Assembly (NCBI RefSeq): GCF_041260155.1
Contig: NC_091942.1
Span: 10,805,001-10,869,000, forward strand
Direction: 5' to 3'
Length of the DNA: 64,000 nucleotides
Origin: Ptychodera flava
Lineage: Eukaryota; Hemichordata; Enteropneusta; Ptychoderidae
In this document: positions 21,793 to 34,020 of the stretch, piece by piece
How positions within the stretch are numbered: the first letter of the stretch is position 1
Layout: each line of letters starts with the position of its first letter
Notes under the pieces: model-generated
Database searches by the model: none
The model's input: the letters and a program-made list of their open reading frames with translations, nothing else
What the model was told of the DNA's origin: nothing
Made by a program: the position numbers and the translations under genes

Positions 21793-22930
21793 ATTTTTTA
21801 AGGGTATCAGGTCGTTATCATAGACACAACGCGACAGACTCATGGCAACGACACCGTTAATGTTGGTGTTTGGAAAGGACAAGAGGTCAACGTCAAGACT
21901 CGGGGTTACTCAAGTCTTTGGCAAAAACATCACTCAACACCAGACCTACCTACCTACATGTACCTGTGGCAATGTCAAGTTCTCACACGTAAGGCTTATC
22001 CACGTTCACTGCGACGGGCACGGCAGAGGAAAATGTGGAAATGTGTCTCTGGAAATGTGTCCACAGACGACTGTTGGATGTTGGTGTTAATGTCGATGAT
22101 CTTGTGGGTGTATCGATAATAACCCCAGTTGCGAGTCACGCGATGTCAGGGGCCAGACAGAAATTGGCTGGTGGCTCTCAATTTTGCGTCGAAAGACAAC
22201 AGCACCAGAGTTAGGTAGTCTATTTGCCAGACCACGTTGCCATGGAGATGACCTCATATGCGTTGGACGAATTGTATTCCACTTCTTTCTCTCTATGGGA
22301 AGCAGACAAGTGTCGAATTTTGGACTCCCCAGCTAACAAATTAGGACAGTTGTACCGTTACCTCGCGGTCCAAAATAATTCTTCCCATATTAATGATCCC
22401 CCTTATAAAGCAATCGTGGTATTTAGATGGGAATACTAACCTTTAGCAAGAAAGTCATCGCGCCTATGAGAGCGTTGCTGATATTCCTTCAATTATATTC
22501 GAAGAGAAATATATACAGAATTTAGTCATATATTACAAGCATCTCTCCACGATATTTAAATTATAAAGAAAGAAAAAAACAGAAAAGGGTAACTTCCTTA
22601 AAACTCCACTCAAAAGAGATTCTCTACGAATGTGTGTAGAGCGCACATCTATTAAACTTTTTTTCCAGTTTTTTCTCAATTGTTCAGTTAAATATCTCAG
22701 TTAAATGAAGATGGACAGTTAGCTTATAGTATCTTTTGACAGTTTTTTCATGATTTTTATTCTGTATACTAACGACAGAAACGTCAAGGCTACAGCATAC
22801 ATATGTATAAAATAGACATCAAAACAGGTCCAATAATGATAAATAAATTACCGAACACATATTTTGGTCTGTACTAGACTGAAAATTCGCTCTTTGGCTA
22901 TACATATGCAGACTATTTCAACAAACTTCA
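21793..22930. other. no gene recognised
   Basis: Open frames at 21,842-22,090 and 22,224-22,439 (plus) carry no domain, signal or splice context. AT-rich after 22,440. Confidence 0.35.
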
Positions 22931-23128
22931 AGGGAGGCAGTCGCCAGAACTGCACGTGTCCGACTTTCTTGTTTACAAACAATGTATTTCGTGCATGATA
23001 TCTGGATGCATCAACTCAACATAGTCATAGCTCCAACATTTAAATTTTACGATATTCATTGTTAACAAACATGCTTTAACTTTCATTGATCGCCAACATC
23101 GGTCGTAGGGGTCGACGACTGCCTCCCT
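22931..23128. mobile_element. TTAA-flanked MITE, copy 2 (198 bp)
   Basis: Ends AGGGAGGCAGTCG inward from both sides, the best-preserved copy of the family. TTAA follows at 23129-23132; the left duplicate reads TTCA. The interior matches copies at 18,435 and 63,942. Confidence 0.85.
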
Positions 23129-24087
23129 TTAACACGGGCATTGCAATGTACCTTTAACCCTTTCACCGTCATCTAGTACCGACTGACGAAAATGTGCGTG
23201 AAAGGTTCAGAGAGTACACAACACTCAGGACAGAAAAAATTAAAAAGTTGTATTGTCATGAATTATAAATACTCCCCCTTAAAGGAAAACTAAGTTTAAC
23301 TCTGTTTTCATGGTTATGTAGGTATACAAGTTTATTTTCAGTGACAATGCATTATTTCAGTTCTCTGAGATCGTCCTGTCCTTGAACTAGATTCCAAGAT
23401 ATTGAATATGAATTTTGGTTTCCCTGTCATGTTTCCTGTTAGGGTCAGAAATTTTATAAAGGAAACTATCACTACTAATAGTTCTAACAAAATACAGTCA
23501 CGCCTATATCAAATACGATGTTTTCAATCGGGTTCGAACTAACAATTTACGGCATCCAATCACTTATTTAAAAACAGACAGGAGCAAAGAAAAATAGGCT
23601 GTTTGCTTAGTTCCAATTACACTTGCTGACAAGCCCTGGAGAGCTATTTTTACAAGTTGTAGACAAATCTGCAGAGATCTGATGTGCACAGTGTCTGAGA
23701 GGACCTTTTCCTTTGTCGCTGAAATCATAATGCACAGTTAGTTATGAAAAAACTGCCTTTTGTTAACTATCATTTCACTCATTAAAAACACCTTCTCTTT
23801 GAAAACCTGTGACAGGAAGGAAATTAGTTGCATCAATGAGAATTAAAAATATATCATTTTTCTCTTTCTAAAATGTGTCACTGTACAGATGTCTTGTGAA
23901 ATATATGTATATTGTTTATTAATATATTGTATATTAATATATGTATATTGCAAAATGTGCATTGTGAATATTGGTGCACGGCTTTCTAATACTCAGCTCT
24001 CATATAATACTGAAAACAGTAAAGGATCAGGTTTTTTGTCATGCTTTGTATATGAACTGCAGATTTCATAATGATTAGTAGGCTTTG

Positions 24088-24090
<3 letters not shown>

Positions 24091-24133
<43 letters not shown>

Positions 24134-24159
24134 CCTATATATATAGGCCTATATATATA

Positions 24160-24236
<77 letters not shown>
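24091..24236. repeat. (AT)n microsatellite with GGCC islands
   Basis: AT dinucleotides interrupted by AGGCCTATATATATAGGCC, so the island itself is palindromic. Confidence 0.95.
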
Positions 24237-24239
<3 letters not shown>

Positions 24240-25052
24240 AGATTAAAGTTATGCGCCCAAAGGGCGGGCCGAAAACTATGTAACTGAATGATGCAATTCT
24301 TGGGGCTGGTATGATGCTTTGCAAAACAGTTTTTCAATTTGTCAACATCCAGATATCTCTGAAAAAGTTATGATGCATTTTATGCAAGTATGCACTGACA
24401 ACCCCCTCCCCCATTGAGCACATCAAAAATATGGTGACCCAATCACCAAAGTCAAAAACAGTGTTACCTCCCAAATGAATCCACCGCCCCCTCCCCTGGC
24501 TGAAGAAACTGACCTGTGCCTTACCAAGGTCAGGTTCAACAAAACCCGAAGCTATGTCAGAAATGTGGGTACACTCGAACGATAAATATTTTATGATAGC
24601 GTTGACAAAGTTACCCTGTACAGACTATCCACGGTAACCTACAAATCACATTTTCGAGACAATGAGATAACTCGATACTGGAATAGTCTCACTAATCATC
24701 GTAGGTAAATGTGTTAGAAGTGTCCGCAAAATAGACATCATCGCTAATTTGGTCACAATTTGAATAAAACTCAATAAAACATCCTGAGACAACGACGATT
24801 CAAAAGAATACTGGACGTACGGCTTCTGAGAACAAATATGAACTTGTGGTTCTAAGTGTGGAAATCTACCGAAATTGCGTAAGCCAGAAAATTAGCTATT
24901 ATCATTAGTTAAACAATCAGTGTTACATAAACAGTAGATATCTACCACCATACTGTAAAAGCAATCCCAACAAATAAACTACTTACCGTAAAGTTCACCA
25001 GTGAAGATCGAATAAGACTGCATATCTCCTACGACTGTATACATTTACAGTA
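24237..25052. other. no gene recognised
   Basis: No supported exon, and no repeat structure seen beyond scattered AT-rich runs. Confidence 0.35.
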
Positions 25053-25362
25053 ACAAAGTCGGCCATTTTTCATGAATTTTGTTTGATACGCGACACTATT
25101 TATATTGTTTGACATGTTGAAAGATACTGAATGAATGGGTGACCATGCATATATTTGACCCCCGCTTTAGACAAATTAAATGAAACCATCGCGACAAGGA
25201 TAAATGGTCACGCCCATTTATTCATTCTCCTGCGATGGTTTCATTGAATTTGTCTAAAACCTGGGTCGAATTTATGCATGGTCATCCATTCGTATACTTT
25301 CAACATGTCAAACAATATAAGTACTCGTATCAAAAAAAAAAAATGGAAAATGGCGACTTTGT
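25053..25362. mobile_element. 310-bp long-hairpin MITE
   Basis: Two arms of about 150 bp meet near 25,210 and pair almost end to end (ACAAAGTCG, TTGTTTGACATGTTGAAAG, GACCATGCATA, GAAACCATCGC). The right flank TTAAAGGGAC, and a degenerate version on the left, suggest a TTAA-type target like the other MITEs here. Confidence 0.85.
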
Positions 25363-25393
25363 CCCTTTAATTTGTATTTGGCCGGCCACTGAT

Positions 25394-25563
<170 letters not shown>

Positions 25564-26019
25564 AAGGGATTAAAGAAAGACAAGGTACAGATGTAGTAAT
25601 CGCTTTGAGACCTCGATTTATTTGTTTGAATTAATACATTGTGTTAATGTATAATAGCTGGAAAAGACTGAAGGTACAAGACATATATATGATTAAATAG
25701 ATTGATCTTATTTATTATTTTACAACATGTTTTTTTACATAGATAAGTATGCCATGAAGTTAATTACAATGAGTACAAATTTTTCGCAAAGTAGAAAGAC
25801 AAGAACTGAGTGTTTTCAAACTATATTTTGACGGTTGTATGGCAAAAAGATGTTATTCAAAAACGAATACAGTCGGTAACACAACGTCAATTAAAAAAAA
25901 ACAATGAAGCCTTTTGTACCGCCATTTTAGCATACATAATACAAACAATATTTTATGCAAATTACTTTCTTATATGAATTTCAATTGACCTCAGTCGCAA
26001 AAGCCGTTCTTGTTCAAAT

Positions 26020-26205
26020 GCTATTGTCGCCCTATAAATTGGCGGCTGACTCGCAGCGTGTTTGCAAGGTTATATCTGATTGGTCGATTGTCACTATTCA
26101 CAGCAACTTAGGGAGTTTATTTGTATTATTTCATTATAACGGTACGATTCTGCCAACCAATTGGATAACAGCTTCGAAATCGCTGCGAGTCGGCCCTAAA
26201 TTGGT
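26020..26205. mobile_element. probable diverged foldback element
   Basis: Imperfect inverted arms around GCTGACTCGCAGCG (26,045-26,058) and CGCTGCGAGTCGGCC (26,181-26,195), extending to AATTGG on both sides. No target duplication found. Confidence 0.5.
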
Positions 26206-29093
26206 GGAATTTGACCTTCTGAGATGGGCTTGAGGTTTGCTGATCATTGTGCATAAAACAGGCGAGAAAAATTTGTCAAATGTTGGCCGTCGTCAAGACT
26301 GCTAGTGGGCAAGCATACGGTCGACAATTGACGTCAGTATGAATGACAGGTGTGAAATCGAACAGCTGCACAAGACGGATGGCTTAATTTAAGTAATTTC
26401 CTTTTATATGAATGTGGACTAGCTTTGACGATCCCTCGATAAATGTCTTAATTAAATTCAGTACATATCCAAAATAGTGGCAATTTCTAGACGAGTTTGT
26501 GGCATCGTACAAGAGTGTCTCTACACAAACAACTGACTGCCTTAGACTGACTGTATAGGCTTTTGGTATCTTTATATGTGAGACTGGGTAGGACATTACA
26601 ATACCGAAAATCCAAATTACAAAATCGTACGTTGGGAGCTGAGAAGAGACATTTTTTTGCGAATCATTAACCTTGAAAACTTGAAGCTTTGAAAGCATTT
26701 ACACTTGTGAAAGTCGTTCATCGCAAATTAAACATTGATAATCGAGGAAAAGACTATTTTCTACTTGTATTCCTTACATCGATCTTGCAACATAGAAAAG
26801 CATTGTGGCTATTACACTGATAGAAAAAATCAGTTTCTAAACCATTTGTTCTCAAAATTCAGCACTTTCATCACCGAGGAAACTTCTCTCCTACAGCAGA
26901 CAGTGAAACAAATTGACAAGTCATCACGTGATACCAGTGACTCTGTTACTATTCCCGCCCCCGGGATCCCTCCCTCCCTCTCCCTCCCTCCCCTCCCCTC
27001 TCTATCTCCTCGCCGCTGGCTTCGGTAACCACGCAACCCGTCTTCGACAACATTTAAATAGTTTGGTTGTCGACGTGGGGTTTGCGACTTAGTACACGGG
27101 AGTGAAAGAAACTACTCTTAGATTATAAGGCAACGTTAAATATTCAGTAGAGATGACGTCATCAGTGTAATATCTATAAATAGACAATAGCCAGGTCGAT
27201 GGACCCTGTAAAATTCAAAGTTAGCGTCTACAAGTTTTATTGATTGTGCGAACTGTGATTGATTTGGTCTAATCGAACCAATATCTACTAAAGACAGGGA
27301 ACTTCAAATATTCAATATCGTACATCTTGTATCTATCATATAAAGGAAATACACTCGTGTAGTCTTGAAAAGAAAGGAATGAAATAGACAACTCATAAGG
27401 TTTGTAAGCAACAATTATTCCATGTTTAATGGGAGTTACATTTCAGGTTTTAAAAAGGTCAACAGTAATCGTAAATATTTAAATTATTATTAATTGTTAT
27501 AGAGTTGAATAGATCATCAGAGAATTCAGTACTATGTGATACAGCTAGCAATGGCTATGCATGTTCGCTTTCTAAGTTCGGTTCAGATGTCTAGGCTGCT
27601 GTAAACACTATAAATATTGCTCAGTACTTTTAGACTTTTAAGTTTATTTGTAAAGAGGCATAATTTGTAATAACGTTAACGTGCAGTGACCACGTATGTG
27701 ACCGACAAGTCGGTAAAACAAACTATAGAGGGCGCATTCCATATTCCTTCCCGCTGCGGTCACACACACAGGCGAGACACGCAGCAGTCATTAAAAATGC
27801 GGTCTACTCCGTTTTTTTGAACTTGAGGCATATATTTCTTTCAAAGTCATATATAGAATGTTTAAAAGGTTGAAAACATACAACCAAATTAGTACTGACG
27901 AGAAAACGCATAAACCCGAAGGTGCTTGCCGTTGAGAGCGCCCTACGCGGAACATATGGACTTGCATCCTTTATAAGTAAAAATCTTTAAGATTACAATG
28001 CTCATTAGCCCTGCTCTTGCATAGCATTTCCTATTCAATCTTAAATCGATTCTGTAATTTCGCCTGTTTGCGGAAAATACACTTTTAGATTAAAACGAGA
28101 ATATCGGAAAGTTGCTTTCTCATCATGTACATGACTAGTAAAATCTATTATTATTTAAAAACTAGTAAAAGGCAATATATATCAACAGCATTGTTGGTTG
28201 TGTCGTGTACCGGCCGTTATTAAGTATGTTGTCGCAAAGGAAGGCATAGAGAACGCCACCTCCATCCCCTCCGTGCGGCCTAATTTTTTTTTTTTGCGGG
28301 AATGCGACATGCTGAAGTCACAATTTTCGCCAGTGCGCGGGAAAATTTATCAATTTACGTAGTGATATAGTGAGGTGTAGTCTTGATACCGGTAATTCGA
28401 AAAGTTGAACGTTTGGAAGCAAGGACGCGTCACCATGTTTTACATATTATCAATAACATGACTGAGAAAAACTATAAAGTTTGTCATGGAAAAGACACAA
28501 TAAATGGCTATTGATAACACATACATCATTATCGTGTGTTGAGTTGCACTACAAAATGCTAGATCGTGTTTCTGTTTCTGATATGATCGGATGCCCGCAC
28601 TGAACGAGACACCACTATCCATTCGATTTCTACTTGGCGAAGAGGTGTCGAATGATGGTATACAACATGAACTGGGTACACAACAACCGATCGATGAGCG
28701 TTTCTCGTTGATACTTGCCAAAGCGTTGCCTACAAGCATTTCTACACGCCCTCTCTCGAAAGAATCTGTTTCTACATATTATGAATACGCTTTCACCTGC
28801 TGTAGTACTGTCATCAAATTTAGTACAGAGAGAGAGCAGACCATAATTACTCGTAAACATTCTTGTGACAGTCTATCGTATAAAAAAAATCAGAAATATT
28901 TTAGAAAAAAATTAAATGCATCATTTGAAACATAAATAAAACGTTAAAAGATTGTGGATTGCCGTGGCAAACAAGGACAGTTATAATCATTTTTCACAAT
29001 ATTTCAATAATTTCGTTCAAATAATAATACGCATGATTTTTGGCAGTCGTAACAGGCCTACTAGGCCTGCGCGGCACATTGATTTGAGAGAAG
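26206..29093. other. no gene recognised
   Basis: Contains GACGTCATC-type sites near 27,154, GAGGGCGC/GCGCCCT motifs near 27,728 and 27,935, and pyrimidine-rich sequence at 26,970-27,010. None forms a supported gene. Confidence 0.35.
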
Positions 29094-29678
29094 TTAGACC
29101 ATCTCAGTTTGAGTCAGACTGTGAGTACTGGCTTTGCTTGTGCGTTTGCCATCAGAATGTTCAGTAGAACTACTTCTTTTTCCCGCCGCTGATGTCGTCG
29201 AAGGCGTAAGGGGCTTATCGTCCCTTGTGTCGGTGACGTCGTGCAACAGGTCGTCATCATCGTTGACTTCGTCGTTGGGGGCGATCTTACTGCCCGCGAC
29301 CTCGTTCACGGCAGTTGACTTCATCATGGGTTCCGACTGTTCGTTCAGTTTCTTGAAGTCATTCTTCTGCATGCCGCGTTTCACAATCGGCGTGCTTTGA
29401 TATTTGGGCTTCTTGTTTTTCCTCCTGCAGCAGTACATTGACAGCGAGAACGAAAGCGCGACAATTCCCAAAACGACGATGAGTGTTCCCAGTATTCCCA
29501 CCATGTGGCCCTCATGTCCCACAATTCCTACAATCATCATGATACCTCCAGCAACAATGCAAAATATACCCGTGAGTAGAAAGGCGCATATTTTTGTCTT
29601 GATTTTGTGACCGCATATTTTGGGCTCCTCGATGTAAGTGTCGGCGGCACTTCTCGTCAGCGAACCTTCTTCTTCCAT
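29094..29678 (-). CDS. two-helix membrane protein with long Ser/Thr-rich tail, 194 aa
   Basis: Complete frame. An in-frame TGA lies two codons before the ATG and the start context (ATCATGG) is strong. The N-terminus is acidic (MEEEGSLTRS). Helix 1 is about 29-54 (FLLTGIFCIVAGGIMMIVG), the loop HEGH, and helix 2 about 59-82 (ILGTLIVVLGIVALSFSL). CC at 83-84 next to RRKNKK is a typical juxtamembrane palmitoylation context. The tail of about 105 residues is hydrophilic: basic, then an acidic DDDD stretch, then Ser/Thr-rich. It ends TEMV, which fits a class III PDZ ligand weakly. GC content and G/C third positions stand out from the flanks. No family recognised. It shares topology and strand with the 76-aa and 185-aa ORFs. 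Confidence 0.75.
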   Translation of the reverse strand: MEEEGSLTRSAADTYIEEPKICGHKIKTKICAFLLTGIFCIVAGGIMMIVGIVGHEGHMVGILGTLIVVLGIVALSFSLSMYCCRRKNKKPKYQSTPIVKRGMQKNDFKKLNEQSEPMMKSTAVNEVAGSKIAPNDEVNDDDDLLHDVTDTRDDKPLTPSTTSAAGKRSSSTEHSDGKRTSKASTHSLTQTEMV

Positions 29679-30306
29679 GATGTGTCACGTGGTATTCTCT
29701 CTGAAAGCTGACGGGCTTGTCCGTGCAGGAAATGGATACCGAAAGTTACCCGGTTGACAAATTAAACGAATTTTTTTCCGTGACCCTGAGGAGGAGAAAA
29801 AAAGTATGAAATCGACTTATCAATCATGCAAAGGTGAGCTACTGAGACAGGAAAACGGGCGCCAGCGTCCCAGGTAAACCATTCAACAAGGCAGATCTCA
29901 TTTGTCAAAAATTATACTTCGCTGCAGGGAAATGCATTATACGCATTACAATGCATTTTTGTGAAACGACAACTGATCGCTGAAAGCTGCTTACAAAGAC
30001 TGCTTATAACAGACGCAGACGTTTAAACACACTAGGGGAAATGCCTGGCAAAATGCCAAACACGGATGTTGTGTTGAGTTTCCTCTTGTGTCTAATGCAC
30101 GTATTATAGATTATACATAATTTGAAGCTAAGTACGTTCGCTCAGACGAGATAATCGGACCGCTGGCTGAACGCACGAACAAAATAAAACTGTGAACAAA
30201 GTGGATTCCGGTAAAGGAAGCCAAAAACGACCATCTTTCCACGTGTTTTTAAAGGGCTCACGATAAATTCATGCTGTGGAACGAGGATAGCATCTCCTAC
30301 TGGTTT
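29679..30306. other. presumed 5' flank of the 194-aa gene
   Basis: No coding sequence. The promoter of the minus-strand gene is expected here, but no TATA box or other core element could be assigned with confidence. Confidence 0.3.
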
Positions 30307-32750
30307 GCTCACGTGTTGACACACGTGAGCATATGTCGCAGCGATGCCTGTCTGTCTGTGTCTGTGTGTCTGTGTGTCTGTGTGTCTGTCTGTCCGTCTG
30401 TCTGTCTGTGTACTCAATATCTCAAAAACAGCTCATCAGATCATATTAAAATCTGGTACATAGATTCAGTTTGCAAATGGCAAGAATTGATTAGTTTTTG
30501 GTGGGTGTGGCTTGCTTAATTTTTGGTCATTTGCATAATTAATGATTTTAGAAAAAACTGATATATATTGACAACGACTGCACACAATTTGATGAGATTC
30601 GCTACACATGTTGATCACACCAAGATATATCAGCTTTGAAAGATATTAAGGGGTGACATGAAAGATAATTACAAATTTGCATGTTTAATGAAATTTCCTA
30701 ATTAGGAGTATATATCTGAATTTACTCGATTAAAATTGACGAAACTTGGTATGCATATTGAAGATACTATGATTTAACCTTATTTAAAGTCATTAAGCAT
30801 TTTTACTTCATCCAAATCCTAATTTGCATATTTAATGACCTTTTGAAATTAAGGATATATATTTGAAGTTACACGACCAAAATTGATGAAACTTGCTATG
30901 TACATTAAAGATACTATGATAGAACACTATTAAATGTCATTCAGCATTTTTACTTCAGCCAATTCCTAATTTGCATATTTTATGAACTTTCCTAATTAGG
31001 GGTTTTTATCTGAATGACGAGACCAAAGTTGATGAAACTGGCTATGTACATTAAAGATACTATAATAGAACATTGTTGAAAGTCACTAAGCATTTGAACT
31101 TTAGCCAATTCCTTATTTGCATATTTAATGAACTTTCATAATCAGGGATATTTATCTGTATTGACTAAACCAAAGTTGACAAAAGTTGCTATGTACATTA
31201 AAGATGCTACGATACGACATTATTGAAAGTCATTAAGCACTTTTACTTCATCCAGCTCCTAATTTGCATATTTAATGAATTTTTGAAATTAGGGATATAC
31301 ATTTGAATTTACATGACCAAAATTGATGAAACTTGCTATGTACATTAAAGATACAATTATGTATGCTAACATTATTGAAAGGCATTAAGTATTTTTGCTT
31401 CAGCCAATTCCTAATGTGTGTATTTAATTAACTTTCCTAATTACGGATATATACTTGGATTTATTTGATCAAAGTTGGCATAACATGCTATGTACATTGA
31501 TGATTATACCAGGTTATACCAATATTGGAAATCATTACGCACTTAAGGCTGGAAAGGCTATTTTTGCACCAATTCTTTTCTCAGAGTTAATGTCAAGTTT
31601 CAAGTGTTAGAATCAAGATATTTAGTTCAAATTTTCAGGATAACTCCCTTAGTTAATACTTTCTCCGAAGAATATGAAAATTGTATATTTGCAGCCATGA
31701 TTTTGAAATATGACACCAGTAAATATTAAAATTTAATTTTTCATATTTTTTTTACATATTTGAATTTAATAATAATTGGATAGTATTAATATTACCAAAT
31801 TAGTAATAAATATGTTGAAACCATTTATTGTAAGATTTGTACGGCAGGATTTGTAAATAAAATTTGTTTTTATGATTTTACATGGGTTTACATATCAAAA
31901 AATTATCAAAAATTCTTTCAAATTTCAAAATGTGATTTTTCAAAAAGTACTTCAAATACAGGAAAATTGTGCCATAATCTGTAACCTTGTTAATAGGCTG
32001 TAAAAATTCCATGTCCATATCTCATTTCAAAGGTTGGATTAAATTGGTATACAATTATGTAGGAAAACTGTTATTCTGTCAAAAATGTTGAAAACAAGCC
32101 ATATTTGCACCCCTCTTTTGAAGTCACAGAGCAGTTTTTTTGGTTAATCTCACTTTTGACACCTCTTTGACACTCAAAAAATCTAAAAATGCATTTACAA
32201 TAGCAGTCACTCACTCTGAATGCCAGCACCGCCTTGTCAAACTTTCCTGAAAAACAGCAAATAATGACTTTCCCTTTTCAAACATTTTATTGAAAGCTAG
32301 GGGACCTCTACCATAGTTAATACACTAAGGACTCCCCAACTTCTTCTTATTTGGTCAGTTTTTCAAAAGTTTCAACAGGCTATAACTCTGCAATGCCTTT
32401 GTGCCTAAATGTCTAGTTTTTTTTATTCCACAGAGAATGTTGACTACTTTTATATTTTAATAGTTTTATTGAAGTTTATAACTGACGCTCTAGCCTTTCC
32501 AACCACCTTAAGTTTTCATGTCAGCTAATTTATACTTTGCAGTTTTGCACATCTAATGAGCTTTCAAAGTTTGGAATATATAGTTTGAAGGACTTGACCA
32601 AAGGCAATACACTTGCTATATAAAGTGGTGATACAATGATAGCAGTCAAAGAAATTAATTATTTTTATTTCAGCTAATTACATATTTGAATACTTAATGA
32701 CCTATAGAGTTAATCTGTGGTGAATATTGTTTATTATGTTGATCATAATA
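30307..32750 (+). mobile_element. second Helitron-like (HINE/pearl-type) element, interrupted
   Basis: Begins with a perfect hairpin (GCTCACGTGT, TGAC loop, ACACGTGAGC; 30307-30330). A TCTG/TGTG stretch (about 30,347-30,410) follows, then ATATCTCA... CTGGTACA, then core repeats of about 140 bp (ATTTGCATATTTAATGA; GATGAAACTTGCTATGTACA) near 30,810, 30,950, 31,095, 31,240 and 31,390, resuming near 32,640. Same order of parts as 1-849 although the hairpin and core differ. A separate 962-bp element splits the array. The right end is approximate. Confidence 0.6.
31546..32507. mobile_element. 962-bp TTAA-target element nested in the Helitron-like array
   Basis: TTAA at 31542-31545 and 32508-32511. 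Inverted ends GGCTGGAAAGGCTA and GGTGGTTGGAAAGGCTA (read inward) share TGGAAAGGCTA. Flanking sequence on the two sides joins into one core-repeat unit, showing insertion after array formation. No transposase; the interior is AT-rich. Confidence 0.75.
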
Positions 32751-33814
32751 CTTTCAATGAAGTTGCAAACATGTGGCAAAGGTTAAAATTTACACATAAC
32801 TGCAATATATAATGAAACACATGAGCATTTACAGTTCATATCTGGTTTTGATCTTGGTTTTACATAAAAACGATTTCACTAAAAGACGGAAATATATCAA
32901 GATGGCGTGATCAGATGGCTAGGAAACCTTGCAATGTTGAAAGGAGGCGGGGGAAGAATACATAGCGATTAAAATTGTGCCCAAGGTGTCACAGCAAAAA
33001 ATACGATTTCCAGACAAAAAAAAATTCTCAGATGGAGATGCCTTCGTCACAGCTTGTCTTTCCCGTGATGCATTTGCACGGAATAACGGACGGGAGGAGT
33101 GCTGTCATGGCGGACGAAGCCATCAAATCCTGACTACGGTGAAAAAACATACATTTGTTCATAAAACTCGTGTCCTAGAGGTCTCATCAACCATTGTGTG
33201 CATCATACGATCAAAGCATAGGTTTTCATATGTTATAGTGTTTTAAAGGGAATACTATCGAATTTTCGTCATCACTCTGTTCGTCCATTTTATATTTCGT
33301 GAATTAAAGGGTCGATGGGCCGGTTGTTTTTATCGTGCAAGTTCAGCTACGTATGTACTGATGCATCTTCGCTTGCCAAGGTCTCTTGTCCGGGCAGGAC
33401 CTGTGCGAGCAGACGATGGTACTGCTGTGTCTACAGTTTTAAAACGCAGTCCACATATTTTTTTAATTTATGAAACCAAGAGTGGAAACAGTTTCCAGTC
33501 CACTTATGCATCCGTCATGCGAACTGAAGTGTCAAAACTATAAATTTGAGAAGATGCATGTACTTTATAATCGCTGACTACGCAAATCGTACAGTATTAG
33601 CCATTAATTATTAACGCTAATATGATACAGCGAAAAGAAGCCTACATAGCATAGAGACTCCAGATGAGCGACAAACATCCATAAATTATTAACAGACCGA
33701 AAGCTGCTGAATCATATATTTCAAAGCCAGAAATATAAAACTTATCTACGATCTACCATCCATCACTCGACATTTATGTACATGAAAACAGCCACTGACC
33801 TATTTAGCAGGTTA
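32751..33814. other. no gene recognised
   Basis: A short GC-richer patch at 33,060-33,120 contains ATGGCGGACGAAGCC with stop after eight codons; no donor fits well. Nothing else supported. Confidence 0.3.
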
Positions 33815-34020
33815 ATTGCCATGGCAACTCCTCAATTGCCATGAGTGTGGTGTTAAATGTAAAATCTTACTCTTTTACTAAATTCGATTTAATCTATCCA
33901 TCAGAATGCCAGGGTCGCTTTCATACGCACTTTCCTGTTCCAACCGCAGTGACATATAGATTGCAATCGTTACGCGCCCCGCGCGCGTTGCGGTGGCAAC
34001 AGCGAGATTTCCATGGTAAC
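33815..34020. promoter_or_regulatory. cluster of RFX X-box-like sites in CpG-rich DNA
   Basis: ATTGCCATGGCAAC (33815-33828), GTTGCGGTGGCAAC (33987-34000) and ATTTCCATGGTAAC (34007-34020) each fit the RFX X-box (GTTGCCATGGCAAC) with few mismatches. CpG-rich CGCGCCCCGCGCGCG lies between. RFX sites mark promoters of ciliary and other genes; no adjacent coding exon was identified. Confidence 0.45.

Noticed and set aside
32977-33246. Possible first exon with ATGGCGGACGAAGCC
   Set aside because: Stops after eight codons in that frame and no convincing donor is present.
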